Source of the DNA: Paenibacillus phytohabitans
GTDB taxonomy: Bacteria > Bacillota > Bacilli > Paenibacillales > Paenibacillaceae
Reading direction: 5' to 3'
Length of the DNA stretch: 64,000 nucleotides
Assembly (NCBI RefSeq): GCF_013141775.1
Contig: NZ_WHOB01000041.1
Span: forward strand, 1-64,000
Each line of letters begins with the position of its first letter. The stretch's first letter is position 1. This document shows positions 42,839 to 51,084 of this stretch, piece after piece. A program made the translations under genes and the position numbers. The notes under the pieces are model-generated. The model was not told where the DNA came from and did not search any database. It saw only the letters and a list, made by a program, of their open reading frames with translations.

Positions 42839-45220
42839 ATGGATAACAACAGGCATCACCCGTGGAAATTAAAGTACGGCCAGCCGGCGGCAGTCTGGGA
42901 AGAAGCGCTGCCGCTTGGTAACGGGCATATGGGCGCTATGGTGTTTGGCGGTACCGCCAAAGAGCAGATTCAGCTGAATGAAGATACCCTGTGGTCCGGT
43001 TTTCCGCGGGACACGAACAACTATGAAGCCCTGCGGTATCTGAAGAAGGTACGGGAGCTGGTATCCTCCGGCAAATATGGGGAAGCTGAGGATGTAGTCA
43101 ACGCGCATATGCTTGGAGTGAATGCCCAAGCTTATATGCCGCTGGGGGATCTGCTGCTGGAGCAGGCTGGTGTAGAGAACTGTACATCATATGAACGTGA
43201 ACTGGATCTGGACAGCGGGATTGCCAAGGTGAGGTATCACAATGAGCAGGGGGCATTTACCCGGGAAGTATTCATCAGTGCTCCGGACAAGGTGGGTGTC
43301 GTTCACCTCACAAGTGCGGTGCCGGGCGGACTTCATCTAGAACTTGCTCTCAGTAGCCAGCTGAAGCATACGGTCAGTTCTGAAACTGAGCAACAACTGG
43401 TGCTCCATGGCCGCTGTCCGTCGCATATTGCTGACAACTATCATCAGGATCATCCCGTGGCCGTTCGCTATGAGGAGGGTCTCGGGATTGCCTTCGAGCT
43501 GCACCTGCAGGCACAGGTAACCGGGGGAGGAAGCATCCATCATTCGGATGGCAAGCTTGTCATATCCGGCGCTGATAGTGTACTTCTGCTGCTTGCGGCC
43601 GGCACGGACTATGAAGAGGTGCAGTCCAGTGCAAGCCACAAAAAAGCAGGAGCGGTGAAGGATTCCGAAGTTATTGTAAGCCCTGCGGAAGTTTGTGCAA
43701 GCAGGCTGACCGCAGCTGCGGGCAAATCCTATGAGGAGCTGCGGAGACGGCATACAGAAGATCATCAGGCGGTATTCCGCCGCATGGATCTGGATCTGGG
43801 CGGTCATGAAGCGGACAATCTGCCGACCGATGAACGTCTGGCTGCCTATAAGAACGGCCAGGAGGACCCGGCGCTGGAGGCGCTGCTGTTCCAATACGGG
43901 CGCTATCTGTTGATGGGCAGCTCGCGTGCCGGAACACAGGCCGCCAATCTGCAGGGCATCTGGAATAATCATGTACAGCCGCCATGGAACAGCAATTATA
44001 CGACCAATATTAATACGCAGATGAATTACTGGCTGGCAGAGGTCTGTAATCTCAGTGAATTCCATGAACCGCTGATTGACCTCATTAAGGAGCTCAGTGA
44101 GACCGGGGCCAGAACGGCTGCCATTCATTACGGGGCACGCGGCTGGGTAGCTCATCACAATGTCGATTTGTGGAAGGCGTCTAACCCTTCCGGCGGAGAT
44201 GCCAGTTGGGCGTTCTGGCCGATGGGCGGCGTCTGGTTGTCCCGGCATCTGTGGGAGCATTACGAATTCACGCCGGATGCCGTTTATCTGGAAGAGACGG
44301 CATATCCGTTAATGAAGGGAGCGGCACTCTTCTGCCTGGACTGGCTGGTGGAAGGGCCGGACGGCAAGCTGGTAACTAGCCCGTCTACTTCACCGGAGAA
44401 CCGGTTTGTAACAGAAGACGGCAGAGCCAGCAGCATATCCATGGGCTCGGCCATGGATATAAGCCTGATCAATGAATTGATGCAGCACTGCCTGCAGGCT
44501 GCACGGATTCTCGGCGTGGATCCGGAGTTCCAGGCTGAATTGGAGAAGACGCTCTCCCGTCTGTCACCGCTGAAGATTGCTGAAGACGGGCGGCTGCAGG
44601 AGTGGATCTATGACTTCACTGAATCCGAGCCGGGACACCGTCATGTCTCGCACTTGTACAGCCTCTATCCGGGCAACCGTATCAACAAACGGGACACACC
44701 GGAGCTGCTGGAGGCGAGCCGTTTATCTCTTCAGAAGCGGATCGCTTCCGGCGGCGGGCATACCGGCTGGAGCTGTGCCTGGCTGATTAATCTGTATGCC
44801 CGGCTGGAGGACGGTGATTCGGCTTATGGTTTTGTCCGTACGCTGTTAACCCGTTCGGTCTATCCGAATCTGTTCGACGCGCATCCGCCGTTTCAGATTG
44901 ACGGTAATTTCGGCGCTGCTGCGGGGATTGCGGAAATGCTGCTGCAGAGTCATCTGGGTGAGCTTGCGCTGCTTCCGGCGCTGCCCGGAGCCTGGAAGAA
45001 CGGCCGGATCAGCGGCCTGAAGGCACGCGGCGGCTATGTGGTTGACATGGACTGGCAGGATGGACTGCTGGTATCCGCCCGGATCACAGCGAAGTATGAT
45101 GGACTGCTGCGTCTCAGCTATGCGCAGGAGCTGAAGCTGCAGCTTCCTGACGGCAGCGCGCAGGTGGTAGAACCTGCGATTGAGGTTAAAGCGGGCGAGA
45201 CTTATCTTGTGACGTTGTAG
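42839..45220 (+). CDS. GH95-family alpha-L-fucosidase (or alpha-L-galactosidase)
   Basis: The protein has 793 residues from the ATG at 42839, which has GGAGGG ten bases upstream; the longer frame from 42800 has none. It shows the GH95 order: N-terminal beta-sandwich with EEALPLGNGHMGAMVFGG and NEDTLWSG, an alpha6/alpha6 barrel with GIWNNHVQPPWNSNYTTNIN (the N-x-N that helps activate water), TSPSTSPENRF (candidate catalytic Glu), SHLYSLYPG, and DAHPPFQIDGNFG (catalytic Asp region). GH95 enzymes are inverting and cut alpha-1,2-fucose or galactose. No signal peptide is present, so it acts inside on imported oligomers. It ends at a strong terminator. Confidence 0.93.
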   Translation: MDNNRHHPWKLKYGQPAAVWEEALPLGNGHMGAMVFGGTAKEQIQLNEDTLWSGFPRDTNNYEALRYLKKVRELVSSGKYGEAEDVVNAHMLGVNAQAYMPLGDLLLEQAGVENCTSYERELDLDSGIAKVRYHNEQGAFTREVFISAPDKVGVVHLTSAVPGGLHLELALSSQLKHTVSSETEQQLVLHGRCPSHIADNYHQDHPVAVRYEEGLGIAFELHLQAQVTGGGSIHHSDGKLVISGADSVLLLLAAGTDYEEVQSSASHKKAGAVKDSEVIVSPAEVCASRLTAAAGKSYEELRRRHTEDHQAVFRRMDLDLGGHEADNLPTDERLAAYKNGQEDPALEALLFQYGRYLLMGSSRAGTQAANLQGIWNNHVQPPWNSNYTTNINTQMNYWLAEVCNLSEFHEPLIDLIKELSETGARTAAIHYGARGWVAHHNVDLWKASNPSGGDASWAFWPMGGVWLSRHLWEHYEFTPDAVYLEETAYPLMKGAALFCLDWLVEGPDGKLVTSPSTSPENRFVTEDGRASSISMGSAMDISLINELMQHCLQAARILGVDPEFQAELEKTLSRLSPLKIAEDGRLQEWIYDFTESEPGHRHVSHLYSLYPGNRINKRDTPELLEASRLSLQKRIASGGGHTGWSCAWLINLYARLEDGDSAYGFVRTLLTRSVYPNLFDAHPPFQIDGNFGAAAGIAEMLLQSHLGELALLPALPGAWKNGRISGLKARGGYVVDMDWQDGLLVSARITAKYDGLLRLSYAQELKLQLPDGSAQVVEPAIEVKAGETYLVTL

Positions 45221-45280
45221 GCAGTGAACTGTAAGCTGTGAACGTGAACGCTTAAGTGTATCATAGATAAGTGCAGCCGA

Positions 45281-45324
45281 AGCTGCTGCTTCCCGGAGAT
45301 GGACCGGGAGGCAGCGGCTTTTTG
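45281..45324 (+). terminator. Terminator after GH95
   Basis: AGCTGCTGCTTCCCGG (45281-45296) pairs with CCGGGAGGCAGCGGCT (45304-45319), followed by TTTTTG. Confidence 0.85.
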
Positions 45325-45392
45325 ATGATCTATTTTCACGCCCGCATACCTCCTGAGCATTCCGCCTGCCCCAGCCCACTCCGCCGCCAGCC

Positions 45393-45466
45393 CACCCGCC
45401 AGCCACCTACCAGCCCACCCACTCACCCGCCAGCCACCTACCCACCCACCCACTCACCCGCCCACC
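45393..45466. repeat. 31-base C-rich tandem repeat
   Basis: CACCCGCCAGCCACCTACC begins at 45393 and 45424, with a partial third unit at 45455. The plus strand is almost free of G over this stretch, an extreme strand asymmetry. Confidence 0.85.
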
Positions 45467-45658
45467 AGTGCTTGTCCTGATAATATTTATGGGGAGGATA
45501 CTTATGCGCCGGGTGTGCCGGGCCGATAATAAGGAATATAACAGGTATCTCAGGTTCAGGTTCAAAGGTTTCGGGGGTTGGAGTTGTATACAGGGGATTT
45601 CCGGCATTTACTATAGAGTAAACGGCTAATCATCCATTATATAGATTGCAGGAGGCAC

Positions 45659-46807
45659 TTGAAGGCTATGGGGAAGAGACGTATATCGCTGATGAAGACC
45701 GTGATTTGCGGCATGCTGGTTTTTGCTGCTATCCCGCCCGCAACATACTGGGGGTATGAGCATGCCTATGCTGCTGCTGATTCTGTGGTGCTGCGTTCTG
45801 TCAATGAGATGGCGCAGAAGCTGACCGGGGCGATGAGCAACCGCAGAGAGACAATTACCTTCACTTATCAGGGCAAGACAAATAAGCTGAAGAGCCAGGT
45901 GCAGACGGCAATCGATCAGGCGATGGGGAGCGATCCGTATCTCTATTATATTATTGACAGCTATGCGTTTTCTTACCGGGGGAGCACACGCTCTGCCAAC
46001 GTGACGGTTCAGGTGGAGTACCGGGAGACGCTGCAGCAGACAGCATATGTTAACAAGCAGGTGAAGACCGTTCTGCAGGAATTAATTACACCGGGGATGA
46101 GCAGCCATCAGAAAGTCAAAGTCATCCACGACTGGGTGGTGCTGCATTTGCAATATGATAATTCATACCGTAAATATACGGCGTATGAGGGACTTCAGAC
46201 GGGCAGTGCGGTATGTCAGGGGTATTCCCTGCTGACCTATAAGCTGCTGCTGGGAGCGGGTATACCGAATAGAATTGTGGAGGGTACTGCGAGGCCCGAG
46301 GGGGGCGTTGCCCAGTCGCATGCCTGGAATCTCGTGCAGCTGGACGGACTATGGTATCATCTCGATACGACCTGGGATGATCCGGAGCCTAGTCCGGAGG
46401 GTGGAATCAGTACCGTATATTACATGAGAACGGATGCCCAGATGCGCCGTGACCACAGCTGGACCAAGACGTATCCGGCTGCTTCAACCGGTTATGCCCA
46501 GACACTGTCACAGCTGGTCAGCCGGGGCGGACAGGGGACAGACGGATACAAGAAGCTGCAGGAGGTTCTGGATTACAGGCTGTATGAGGAGGATCAAGTG
46601 ATCGCTTCGGCGGCAGACTTGAAAAAGCTAGCGCAGCAGGCGGCGGATTCAGGCCAACTCTCACTGCTGTTCCGTTACCGGGGCAGTGAGAAGCTGCTGA
46701 GGCAGGACCTGCAGGTCCTCTATGAAATAGGGCTGAATAATCTGGCATTCAACAGTTCACCTTTTGACAATACAGGGGACCTTAAGGTGTATGTGACCTG
46801 GAAATAA
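45659..46807 (+). CDS. Secreted transglutaminase-like (papain-fold) protein
   Basis: The protein has up to 382 residues. The AGGAGG site is three bases before TTG 45659 and twelve before ATG 45668, so either may be used; I list the longer form. A signal or anchor helix near 15-35 is followed by a helical region and the transglutaminase core: GSAVCQGYSLLTYKLLLGAG with Cys186, QSHAWNLVQLDG with His221 and WYHLDTTWDDP with Asp236, the expected Cys-His-Asp triad. Bacterial members of this group act at the cell surface as peptidases or cross-linking enzymes. The substrate is unknown and no operon partner is evident. Confidence 0.85.
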   Translation: MKAMGKRRISLMKTVICGMLVFAAIPPATYWGYEHAYAAADSVVLRSVNEMAQKLTGAMSNRRETITFTYQGKTNKLKSQVQTAIDQAMGSDPYLYYIIDSYAFSYRGSTRSANVTVQVEYRETLQQTAYVNKQVKTVLQELITPGMSSHQKVKVIHDWVVLHLQYDNSYRKYTAYEGLQTGSAVCQGYSLLTYKLLLGAGIPNRIVEGTARPEGGVAQSHAWNLVQLDGLWYHLDTTWDDPEPSPEGGISTVYYMRTDAQMRRDHSWTKTYPAASTGYAQTLSQLVSRGGQGTDGYKKLQEVLDYRLYEEDQVIASAADLKKLAQQAADSGQLSLLFRYRGSEKLLRQDLQVLYEIGLNNLAFNSSPFDNTGDLKVYVTWK

Positions 46808-46834
46808 GAGTATTGAAAAGGATACAGTATAGCT

Positions 46835-47152
46835 TTATCGCCACTGATCCGTCTCCGAGAAAAGAATGGTTTGCAGCTGATCGTCCGACGGGTCAAAGCG
46901 GACCATGACGAATATGCCAAATTCCCGGCCGGCTTTGCTGCGGATCCACAGCTTGAATTTCTCCTCCGCAAGCGTTGGCTTTATTTGAGTACGGCCTACA
47001 TGCTTATAATCGATAATCTCGGCATTGTATTTCTGCTGCGCTGCTTTCACAGCTACGATACCCCATTTGGCATACTCAGGAGCGGCTGAACTCACCGGGC
47101 TGTTAAGGGTGAAGATAAGCGCCAGCAGGGCGGTGATCCAAATTTTTTTCAT
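46835..47152 (-). CDS. YqzG/YhdC-like (DUF3889) secreted small protein
   Basis: The protein has 105 residues from the ATG at 47152, preceded on the minus strand by AAGGAG; the longer open frame upstream is spurious. A signal peptide (MKKIWITALLALIFTLNSPVSSA) leads into the DUF3889 pattern: YAKWGIVAVKAAQQKY, then VGRTQIKPTLAEEKFKLWIR and EFGIFVMVRFDPSDDQLQTI. The function of this Bacillales family is not known. Confidence 0.8.
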   Translation of the reverse strand: MKKIWITALLALIFTLNSPVSSAAPEYAKWGIVAVKAAQQKYNAEIIDYKHVGRTQIKPTLAEEKFKLWIRSKAGREFGIFVMVRFDPSDDQLQTILFSETDQWR

Positions 47153-47227
47153 GGCAGTCTCCTTAGATTGTAGATTGTGAATATGTATTAGCTTGCCCCC
47201 AAAATAAAAAATTACATCATAACAGCA

Positions 47228-47282
47228 AACAAACAGGGATGTCTGCCGCGCCGATAGGCTGCGGGACATCCCTGTTTGTTGT
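47228..47282. terminator. Terminator after the MerR gene
   Basis: AACAAACAGGGATGTC (47228-47243) pairs perfectly with GACATCCCTGTTTGTT (47265-47280). Read on the minus strand it follows the MerR gene and ends in a T-containing tract. Confidence 0.75.
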
Positions 47283-47307
47283 AATTCCGGATAAACGCCG
47301 GAAGCGC

Positions 47308-47676
47308 TCAAGAATACTTTCCGAACCCGTCCTCGCATGTTATATCCAGCTCAAGAAGGTCATAAAGAGATTGCTTGGAATCCTCAAGGTTTTTTTGGGC
47401 AGCTTCAATATCTGCTATTTTAGCTTTGATGATTCGTGTTTGTTCTTCTTTGGAGATTCCATTTTTAGAGATCATGGATTTTATATCATTAATTGAAAAA
47501 CCGACAGCCAGACAATTCTTAACAACACCCAAATGGTGAATGATCTCTGCATCATAATTCCGGTAATTGTTCTCTTCCCTGAGGATATATTCATCCGTGA
47601 TAATGCCCATTTTCTCATAGTACCGGATGGTTGATATAGGCAGATTGACAATTTTTGCGACTTCACTAATTTTCAT
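47308..47676 (-). CDS. MerR-family transcriptional regulator
   Basis: The 122-residue protein has an N-terminal MerR winged helix, KISEVAKIVNLPISTIRYYEKMGII at 2-26, followed by the second part of the DNA-binding domain and a C-terminal coiled coil (EEQTRIIKAKIADIEAAQKNLEDSK) for dimerisation. It lacks the cysteine pattern of metal sensors, though a single Cys lies near the C-terminus, so it may sense a small molecule or redox signal. GGGGTGAT precedes its ATG. It diverges from a nitroreductase gene whose promoter has the MerR-type long spacer. Confidence 0.9.
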   Translation of the reverse strand: MKISEVAKIVNLPISTIRYYEKMGIITDEYILREENNYRNYDAEIIHHLGVVKNCLAVGFSINDIKSMISKNGISKEEQTRIIKAKIADIEAAQKNLEDSKQSLYDLLELDITCEDGFGKYS

Positions 47677-47701
47677 GTTTAAATCACCCCGTTTTTCCCT
47701 C

Positions 47702-47732
47702 TTGCTATAAAGTATACTTCATAGTTTAGAAT
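47702..47732 (+). promoter_or_regulatory. MerR-type promoter with 19-base spacer for the nitroreductase gene
   Basis: TTGCTA (-35, 47702-47707) and TAGAAT (-10, 47727-47732) are separated by 19 bases, the long spacing typical of MerR-activated promoters. A 20-base dyad, CTATAAAGTATACTTCATAG (47705-47724), fills the spacer with one mismatched pair and is the likely operator. Confidence 0.75.
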
Positions 47733-47797
47733 TCTTGTAGTGATGATAAGTGACATTTCAGCACAAGAAAACCTATAGATAAAGGAGAGAAATTTAC

Positions 47798-48448
47798 ATG
47801 AGTACAATCACTGGGAAATACCATACAACCAACGATTTCAATGAGATCGTCCTGGAGCGCCGTTCCGTGAAGGCCTATGATCCTGAAGTCAGAATCAGCC
47901 GGGAGGAAATGAGCGAGATTCTGGCGGAAGCCTCCCGTGCCCCGTCTGCCATTAACATGCAGCCATGGCGTTTCCTTGTTATTGACAGCGCGGAAGGCAA
48001 AGAAAAGCTTGCCCCGCTGGCCTCGTTCAACCAGACGCAGGCTCTGACTTCCTCGGCAGTTATTGCGGTATTTTACGATGCGAATAATATTGAATATATG
48101 GAGGGAATTTTCGGCAAATCCGTGGAACTTGGTTACATGCCGAGCGACGTCAAGGATATGCAGCTGCAACAAGTGAAGCCTTATTATGCTGCCATGTCCG
48201 CATCCGAGCTGCGTGAAGTGAACCTGATTGACTCGAGCCTTATTTCGATGCAGCTGATGCTTGTTGCCCGTGCCCATGGATATGACACCAACCCGATGGC
48301 CGGTTATGAAAAGGACAAAATCGCGGAAGCTTTTGGCCTGGACAAAGACCGGTTCCAGCCGGTCATGCTGATCTCGATAGGGAAAGCAGCCAAAGAAGGC
48401 TACCCTTCCTACCGCCTGCCGGTTGAGACAATCACAACCTGGGCATAA
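47798..48448 (+). CDS. Nitroreductase-family FMN-dependent oxidoreductase
   Basis: The 216-residue protein shows the nitroreductase fold: ERRSVKAYDPEVRISREEM at 20-38, the FMN-binding ASRAPSAINMQPWRFLV, and a later AGYEKDKIAEAFGL block. Members reduce nitro compounds, quinones or flavins with NAD(P)H. AAAGGAGAG precedes the ATG. It is transcribed from the MerR-type promoter shared with the regulator gene, which implies induction by a toxic small molecule. It ends at a strong hairpin. Confidence 0.9.
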   Translation: MSTITGKYHTTNDFNEIVLERRSVKAYDPEVRISREEMSEILAEASRAPSAINMQPWRFLVIDSAEGKEKLAPLASFNQTQALTSSAVIAVFYDANNIEYMEGIFGKSVELGYMPSDVKDMQLQQVKPYYAAMSASELREVNLIDSSLISMQLMLVARAHGYDTNPMAGYEKDKIAEAFGLDKDRFQPVMLISIGKAAKEGYPSYRLPVETITTWA

Positions 48449-48509
48449 TCAACAGCTCCAAGGGGACGTTCTTCAGTACAAAAGCATACTTAACTTAATC
48501 TCCTGACGC

Positions 48510-48558
48510 AAAAAAAGACCGGTTCAGGCCACGATAATGTGGCCGAAACCGGTCTTTG
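48510..48558. terminator. Terminator after the nitroreductase gene
   Basis: AAAGACCGGTT (48514-48524) pairs with AACCGGTCTTT (48547-48557) and GGCCAC with GTGGCC inside. The repeat array begins directly after it. Confidence 0.75.
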
Positions 48559-48562
48559 TACT

Positions 48563-49026
48563 GAATCCGCCGAAAGTGGGCGGTATGGAGAAATCAAAGG
48601 GATAAATCCCACTAATTCCGCCGAAAGTGGGCGGTATGGGGAAATCAAAGGGATAAATCCCTCTAATTCCGCTGAAAGTCGGCGGTATGGTGAAATCAAA
48701 GGGATAAATCCCTCTAATTCCGCTGAAAGTGGGCGGTATGGGGAAACCAAAGGGATAAATCCCACTAATTCCGCTGAAAGTCGGCGGTATGGTGAAATCA
48801 AAGGGATAAATCCCACTAATTCCGCCGACGGTCGGCGGTATGGGGAAACCAAAGGGATAAATCCCACTAATTCCGCCGATGGTAGGCGGGATGGAGAAAT
48901 CAAAGGGATAAATCCCTCTGATTCCGCTGAAAGTCGGCGGTATGGAGAAATCAAAGGGATAAACCCCACTAATTCCGCCGACGGTCAGCGGTATGGAGAA
49001 ACTAAAGGGATAAATCCCTCTGATTC
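48563..49026. repeat. Nine-unit 51-base tandem array (type A)
   Basis: Nine units with a period of exactly 51 bases. Each contains CCGCCGAAAGTGGGCGG or a variant, which can fold as CCGCC/GGCGG, then TATGG, AAATCAAAG and the palindrome GGGATAAATCCC. Some variants keep or extend the stem, for example CCGCCGACGGTCGGCGG. Translated forward it gives a 17-residue repeat (SAESGRYGEIKGINPTN); on the other strand GFIPLISPYRRLSAELV. There are no unique spacers, so it is not CRISPR. Confidence 0.9.
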
Positions 49027-49039
49027 CATCGCACGTTGG

Positions 49040-49243
49040 CTAAAGGAGCAAATGAGGAGCATTAGTGCCCTTGAATTCCCCAAATGTGAGCCAAAGGAGC
49101 AAATGAGGAGCATTAGTGCCCTTGATTTCCCCGGATGCGAGCTAAAGGAGCAAATGAGGAGCAATAGTGCCCTTGAATTCCCCGAATGAGGGACAAAGGA
49201 GCAAATGAGGAGCATTGGTGCCCTTGATTTCCCAAATGCGAGA
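49040..49243. repeat. Four-unit 51-base tandem array (type B)
   Basis: Four units starting at 49040, 49091, 49142 and 49193, each beginning with AAAGGAGCAAATGAGGAGCA and continuing with TAGTGCCCTTGA and TTCCCC. The sequence is unrelated to type A, yet the period is the same 51 bases. The two arrays are separated by only about 14 bases. Confidence 0.9.
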
Positions 49244-49293
49244 CAGGTCGCACAAGCCCTCAGCTTGCTTTACCCGTAAGGGTGATTTTGTTC

Positions 49294-49398
49294 AAATATA
49301 AGAAATGATATGTTTCACATGATCCACTTAACCTTCTATTTCTCGCTAAAACGGCTACGCTATCCTTTTAAAGGACGGCGTAGCCGTTTCCAATTGTT
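49294..49398 (+). repeat. Palindromic intergenic element, copy 3
   Basis: AAATATAAGAAATGATATGTTTCACA is shared nearly whole with copy 4 (first 20 bases in common apart from one change), followed by CCTTCTATTTCTCGCTAAAACGG, a hairpin in which GGCTACGC pairs with GCGTAGCC, and TTTCCAATTG. It lies just after the end of the minus-strand lysine permease gene and could terminate it. Confidence 0.7.
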
Positions 49399-49438
49399 AT
49401 ATGTAGCCTTGGCGCTTGAAGATATGACCTGCAAAGAG

Positions 49439-50926
49439 TTACTCTGCGTGAGTGCTCAGATCACATTTGTCCAGCGGGACAATGCTGCTCTTCCGGAACC
49501 AGCCGTAGCCCAGCCAGATCAGCAGGAACAGAGGTACGCTGACATAAGAGACGAGAATGCCGTACCAGTCGATTTTGGAACCGGTGAAGGCGCCCATGTT
49601 CTGGCCGAATACGGCCACCATGCAGAGGGCGAAGGCAAATAGCGGACCAAACGGGAACCATTTCGCCCGGTAAGGCAGTTCATCCAGCGAATGCCCCTGC
49701 TTGACGAAGGCACGGCGGAAGCGGTAATGACAGACGGCAATCCCGAGCCAGTTGATGAAGCCGCACATCCCGGAGGCGTTCAGCAGCCAGTTGTAAACCG
49801 CACCGTCTCCGAAGAAGGAGGCGAGGAAGGCCAGCATGCCGACAGCTGTGGTCACGAGCAGCGCGCCTACAGGCACGCCTCTGCGGTTCAGCTTGCCGAG
49901 GGCACGCGGAGCCATGCCGTCCTTCGCCATGGCGTAGAGGACACGTGTAGAGGCGTACATCCCGGAATTCCCGGCAGACAGCACGGAGCTGAGGATGACG
50001 GCGTTCATTACGGAAGCGGCAATTGCCAGTCCGGCTTTGTTAAAGACGATCGTGAACGGGCTGACACCGATATCATCGATCCCGCCGCGGAGCAGATCGG
50101 GATTGGTATAAGGAATGAGCAGACCAATTACGAGAATGGCGAAGATATAGAAGATCAGGATGCGCCAGAAGACCTGGCGGATGGCTACCGGTACATTCTT
50201 GCGGGGATTCTCACTCTCGCCCGCAGCGACCCCGACCAGCTCCGTCCCCTGGAAGGAGAATCCGGCGGCCATGAAGACACCGACGAAGGCGAAGAAGCCG
50301 CCGTGGAACGAGCTGCCTCCCAGCTGGAAGTTGCTGAGCCCCACCGCCTTACCGCCCATAATACCGAAGATCATAAGGACGCCGACAACGAGGAAGACAA
50401 TGACGGTGATGATTTTAATGATGGCAAACCAATATTCCGATTCGCCGTAACCGCGCGAGGAGAGGAAGTTCAGGCCGAACATGATCAGCAGGAACAACAG
50501 GCTCCAGAGCATGGAGGGGCTGTCCGGGAACCAGTATTTAATAATGACGGTAGCAGCCGACAGTTCCGCTGCTATCGTTACCGCCCAGTTGTACCAGAAG
50601 TTCCAGCCGATGGCGAAGCCGAAGGCGGGGCTGACAAACCGCGTTCCGTACGTGCTGAAAGAACCGGAATCCGGCAAATAGGTAGCCAGCTCACCGAGGC
50701 TGGTCATCAGGAAATAGACCATGATGCCGACTGCGGTATAGGCAAGCAGGGCTCCGCCTGGACCGGAGGAGGCGATCGCACCGCCGCTGGCCAGGAACAG
50801 CCCGGTTCCGATGGAACCGCCCAGGGCGATCATGGTCAGATGTCTTGCTTTGAATGTTTTGCGCAGGCCCGGAGTACTGGCGTTACCTGCCTGTGCAGCC
50901 GGCTGCTTCTCTTGCTTCGCTTGCAT
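49439..50926 (-). CDS. lysP: Lysine-specific permease (APC superfamily)
   Basis: The protein has 495 residues from the ATG at 50926, which has GGGAG ten bases upstream; the longer open frame runs into the leader. Twelve membrane helices are evident. Family blocks include GLRKTFKARHLTMIALGGSI, YFLMTSLGELATYLP, GWNFWYNWAVTIAAEL and FQGTELVGVAAGESENPRKN, which follow E. coli LysP closely. It imports lysine with protons. The lysine riboswitch and terminator upstream strongly support lysine as substrate and mean uptake is switched off when lysine is plentiful. Confidence 0.93.
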   Translation of the reverse strand: MQAKQEKQPAAQAGNASTPGLRKTFKARHLTMIALGGSIGTGLFLASGGAIASSGPGGALLAYTAVGIMVYFLMTSLGELATYLPDSGSFSTYGTRFVSPAFGFAIGWNFWYNWAVTIAAELSAATVIIKYWFPDSPSMLWSLLFLLIMFGLNFLSSRGYGESEYWFAIIKIITVIVFLVVGVLMIFGIMGGKAVGLSNFQLGGSSFHGGFFAFVGVFMAAGFSFQGTELVGVAAGESENPRKNVPVAIRQVFWRILIFYIFAILVIGLLIPYTNPDLLRGGIDDIGVSPFTIVFNKAGLAIAASVMNAVILSSVLSAGNSGMYASTRVLYAMAKDGMAPRALGKLNRRGVPVGALLVTTAVGMLAFLASFFGDGAVYNWLLNASGMCGFINWLGIAVCHYRFRRAFVKQGHSLDELPYRAKWFPFGPLFAFALCMVAVFGQNMGAFTGSKIDWYGILVSYVSVPLFLLIWLGYGWFRKSSIVPLDKCDLSTHAE

Positions 50927-51022
50927 GAATAGGACACTCCCTTTGAGTTGTTGGTTCGGTTCACAGCGGGGAGTTGCTGCAGCCTGCTTGGCCCTGTGTC
51001 TTCTGCTTAGCGTTATGCACAC

Positions 51023-51051
51023 AAAAAAACCGCAGACGGACGCTGCGGTTT
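51023..51051 (-). terminator. Riboswitch-controlled terminator of lysP
   Basis: On the minus strand AACCGCAG pairs with CTGCGGTT (51043-51050 and 51029-51036), followed by seven or more T. It lies just after the aptamer, as expected for transcription attenuation. Confidence 0.88.
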
Positions 51052-51084
51052 CCTGATTATAGGCTCCGCATCATACTCCCTGTT

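Larger units (their letters stand above)
45221..45658. other. Intergenic region GH95-transglutaminase gene
   Basis: No gene is supported. It contains the GH95 terminator, a C-rich tandem repeat at 45393-45466 and the AGGAGG site at 45650-45655. The open frames across the C-rich repeat on both strands are low-complexity artefacts. Confidence 0.6.
48449..49438. other. Repeat-filled intergenic region nitroreductase-lysine permease
   Basis: Almost a kilobase with no credible gene. In order it holds a terminator (48510-48558), nine 51-base units, four 51-base units of a second type, about 50 bases of unremarkable sequence and a palindromic element copy. Long open frames cross it on both strands only because the period is a multiple of three. 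Confidence 0.7.

Noticed and set aside
45202..45480. Pro-rich or Gly/Trp-rich proteins on either strand of the C-rich repeat
   Set aside because: Low-complexity translations of a tandem repeat, without start signals.
46835..47338. 167-residue form of the DUF3889 protein
   Set aside because: AAGGAG and the signal peptide fix the start at 47152.
48563..49026. CRISPR array
   Set aside because: The whole 51-base unit is conserved and there are no unique spacers; no cas genes are nearby.
48539..49189. Protein-coding gene made of 17-residue repeats
   Set aside because: The frame starts with GTG inside a terminator hairpin, has no ribosome binding site, and the opposite strand is equally open because the period is a multiple of three.
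49691..50932. 413-residue plus-strand protein opposite lysP
   Set aside because: It is the complementary strand of a clear 12-helix permease gene; composition is highly charged and no family pattern is present.
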